Assembly (NCBI GenBank): GCA_947385105.1
Contig: CANDJR010000005.1
Location: 1 to 32,866 of the forward strand
Direction of reading: 5' to 3'
DNA length: 32,866 nt
From: an uncultured Eubacterium sp.
Lineage (GTDB): Bacteria; Bacillota; Clostridia; Lachnospirales; Lachnospiraceae
The position numbers and the translations under genes are program-made. The notes below the pieces were generated by a model. The model searched no databases, was not told the origin of the DNA, and worked only from the letters and a program-made list of their open reading frames with translations. Positions 32,697-32,866 of this stretch are shown here, one piece after another. Numbering within the stretch: the stretch's first letter is position 1; each line of letters starts with the position of its first letter.

Positions 32697-32866
32697 CAGT
32701 TACTGTTCACTCCAGGGTTTTGCATTTACTGCAAAATCCGTAAGAACGTGTATCTTCAGCCTTGCGTGAATGCTGTCCTTTGCCGCAGGCAAACTTCCAA
32801 TGGACTGCACTCAGTTACTGTTCACTCCAGGGTTTTGCATTTACTGCAAAACCCGTAAGAACGTGT
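32697..32866. repeat. Two 55-bp direct repeats, 115-bp period, with internal hairpin
   Basis: A 55-bp unit (32697-32751) recurs at 32812-32866 with one substitution, and the contig ends exactly with the second copy. Each copy holds the hairpin GGGTTTTGCA / TGCAAAACCC (the first copy has one mismatch). The 60-bp spacer holds a second hairpin TTTGCC-GCA-GGCAAA. Stopping at a repeat boundary suggests a multi-copy element that broke the assembly. Confidence 0.88.

Larger units (their letters stand above)
32499..32866. other. 368-bp contig-end intergenic region
   Basis: I see no gene here. It contains three AT-rich tandem repeats, a small ACGGC/GCCGT hairpin (about 32606-32620), the promoter at 32631-32659 and two copies of a 55-bp repeat at the very end of the contig. 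Confidence 0.75.

Noticed and set aside
32697-32866. CRISPR array at the contig end
   Set aside because: There are only two copies, the unit is 55 bp with a 60-bp spacer, and there are no cas genes. It fits an interspersed repeat better.

Overview
The window reads as chromosomal core sequence from a spore-forming, low-GC member of the Clostridia, most likely a gut Lachnospiraceae. The evidence is the hup-rqcP-yabP-yabQ-divIC-spoIIE-tilS-hpt-ftsH gene order, a CotS-family coat kinase, a YtvI-like permease, a eukaryote/archaeal-type ProS and a SAM-I riboswitch on metK. The genus is not determined. Every gene I accept lies on the minus strand, so transcription runs from high to low coordinates. 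No phage, IS transposase, CRISPR array, rRNA or tRNA gene was seen. The left end carries a 33-base Illumina adapter (15-47), so this is an assembly contig end and the first gene is artificially broken.

Layout from right to left, in the direction of transcription. 32.9-31.2 kb: a 115-bp-period repeat at the contig end, then a PrsA/SurA-like lipoprotein with an acidic repeat tail. 31.1-27.5 kb: two half-ABC exporters forming an asymmetric heterodimer. 27.5-25.9 kb: murA behind three stacked sigma-A-like promoters and a duplicated leader. 25.9-24.1 kb: a MITE-like hairpin, then metK under a SAM-I riboswitch and terminator. 24.1-19.9 kb: histidine kinase, OmpR-type regulator, an RluA pseudouridine synthase carrying a large internal tandem-repeat insert, and a YtvI/AI-2E permease. 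19.8-14.3 kb: proS, cca, a cotS-family gene and a PEGA-domain lipoprotein. 14.2-12.5 kb: phosphoglucomutase. 12.4-4.65 kb: the conserved nucleoid, sporulation and division cluster from hup to ftsH. 4.2-2.1 kb: a GH13 alpha-glycosidase. 1.9-0 kb: an XRE regulator, an ECF sigma factor and its truncated membrane partner.

Functionally, the hup-divIC unit ends at a terminator. spoIIE then starts from its own promoter, which has perfect -35 and -10 hexamers 21 bp apart with a Spo0A-box-like site over the -35, the arrangement known for Spo0A-driven promoters in Bacillus. tilS, hpt and ftsH follow with overlaps or very short gaps. The kinase/regulator pair has a promoter preceded by 11-bp-spaced direct repeats, which suggests autoregulation.

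No wholly new multi-gene system is evident. The most unusual signals are the in-frame 36-bp repeat expansion inside the RluA enzyme, the number of short tandem repeats across the window (four coding or stop-region arrays plus leader repeats), the duplicated hairpin in the metK leader, and the contig-end repeat.
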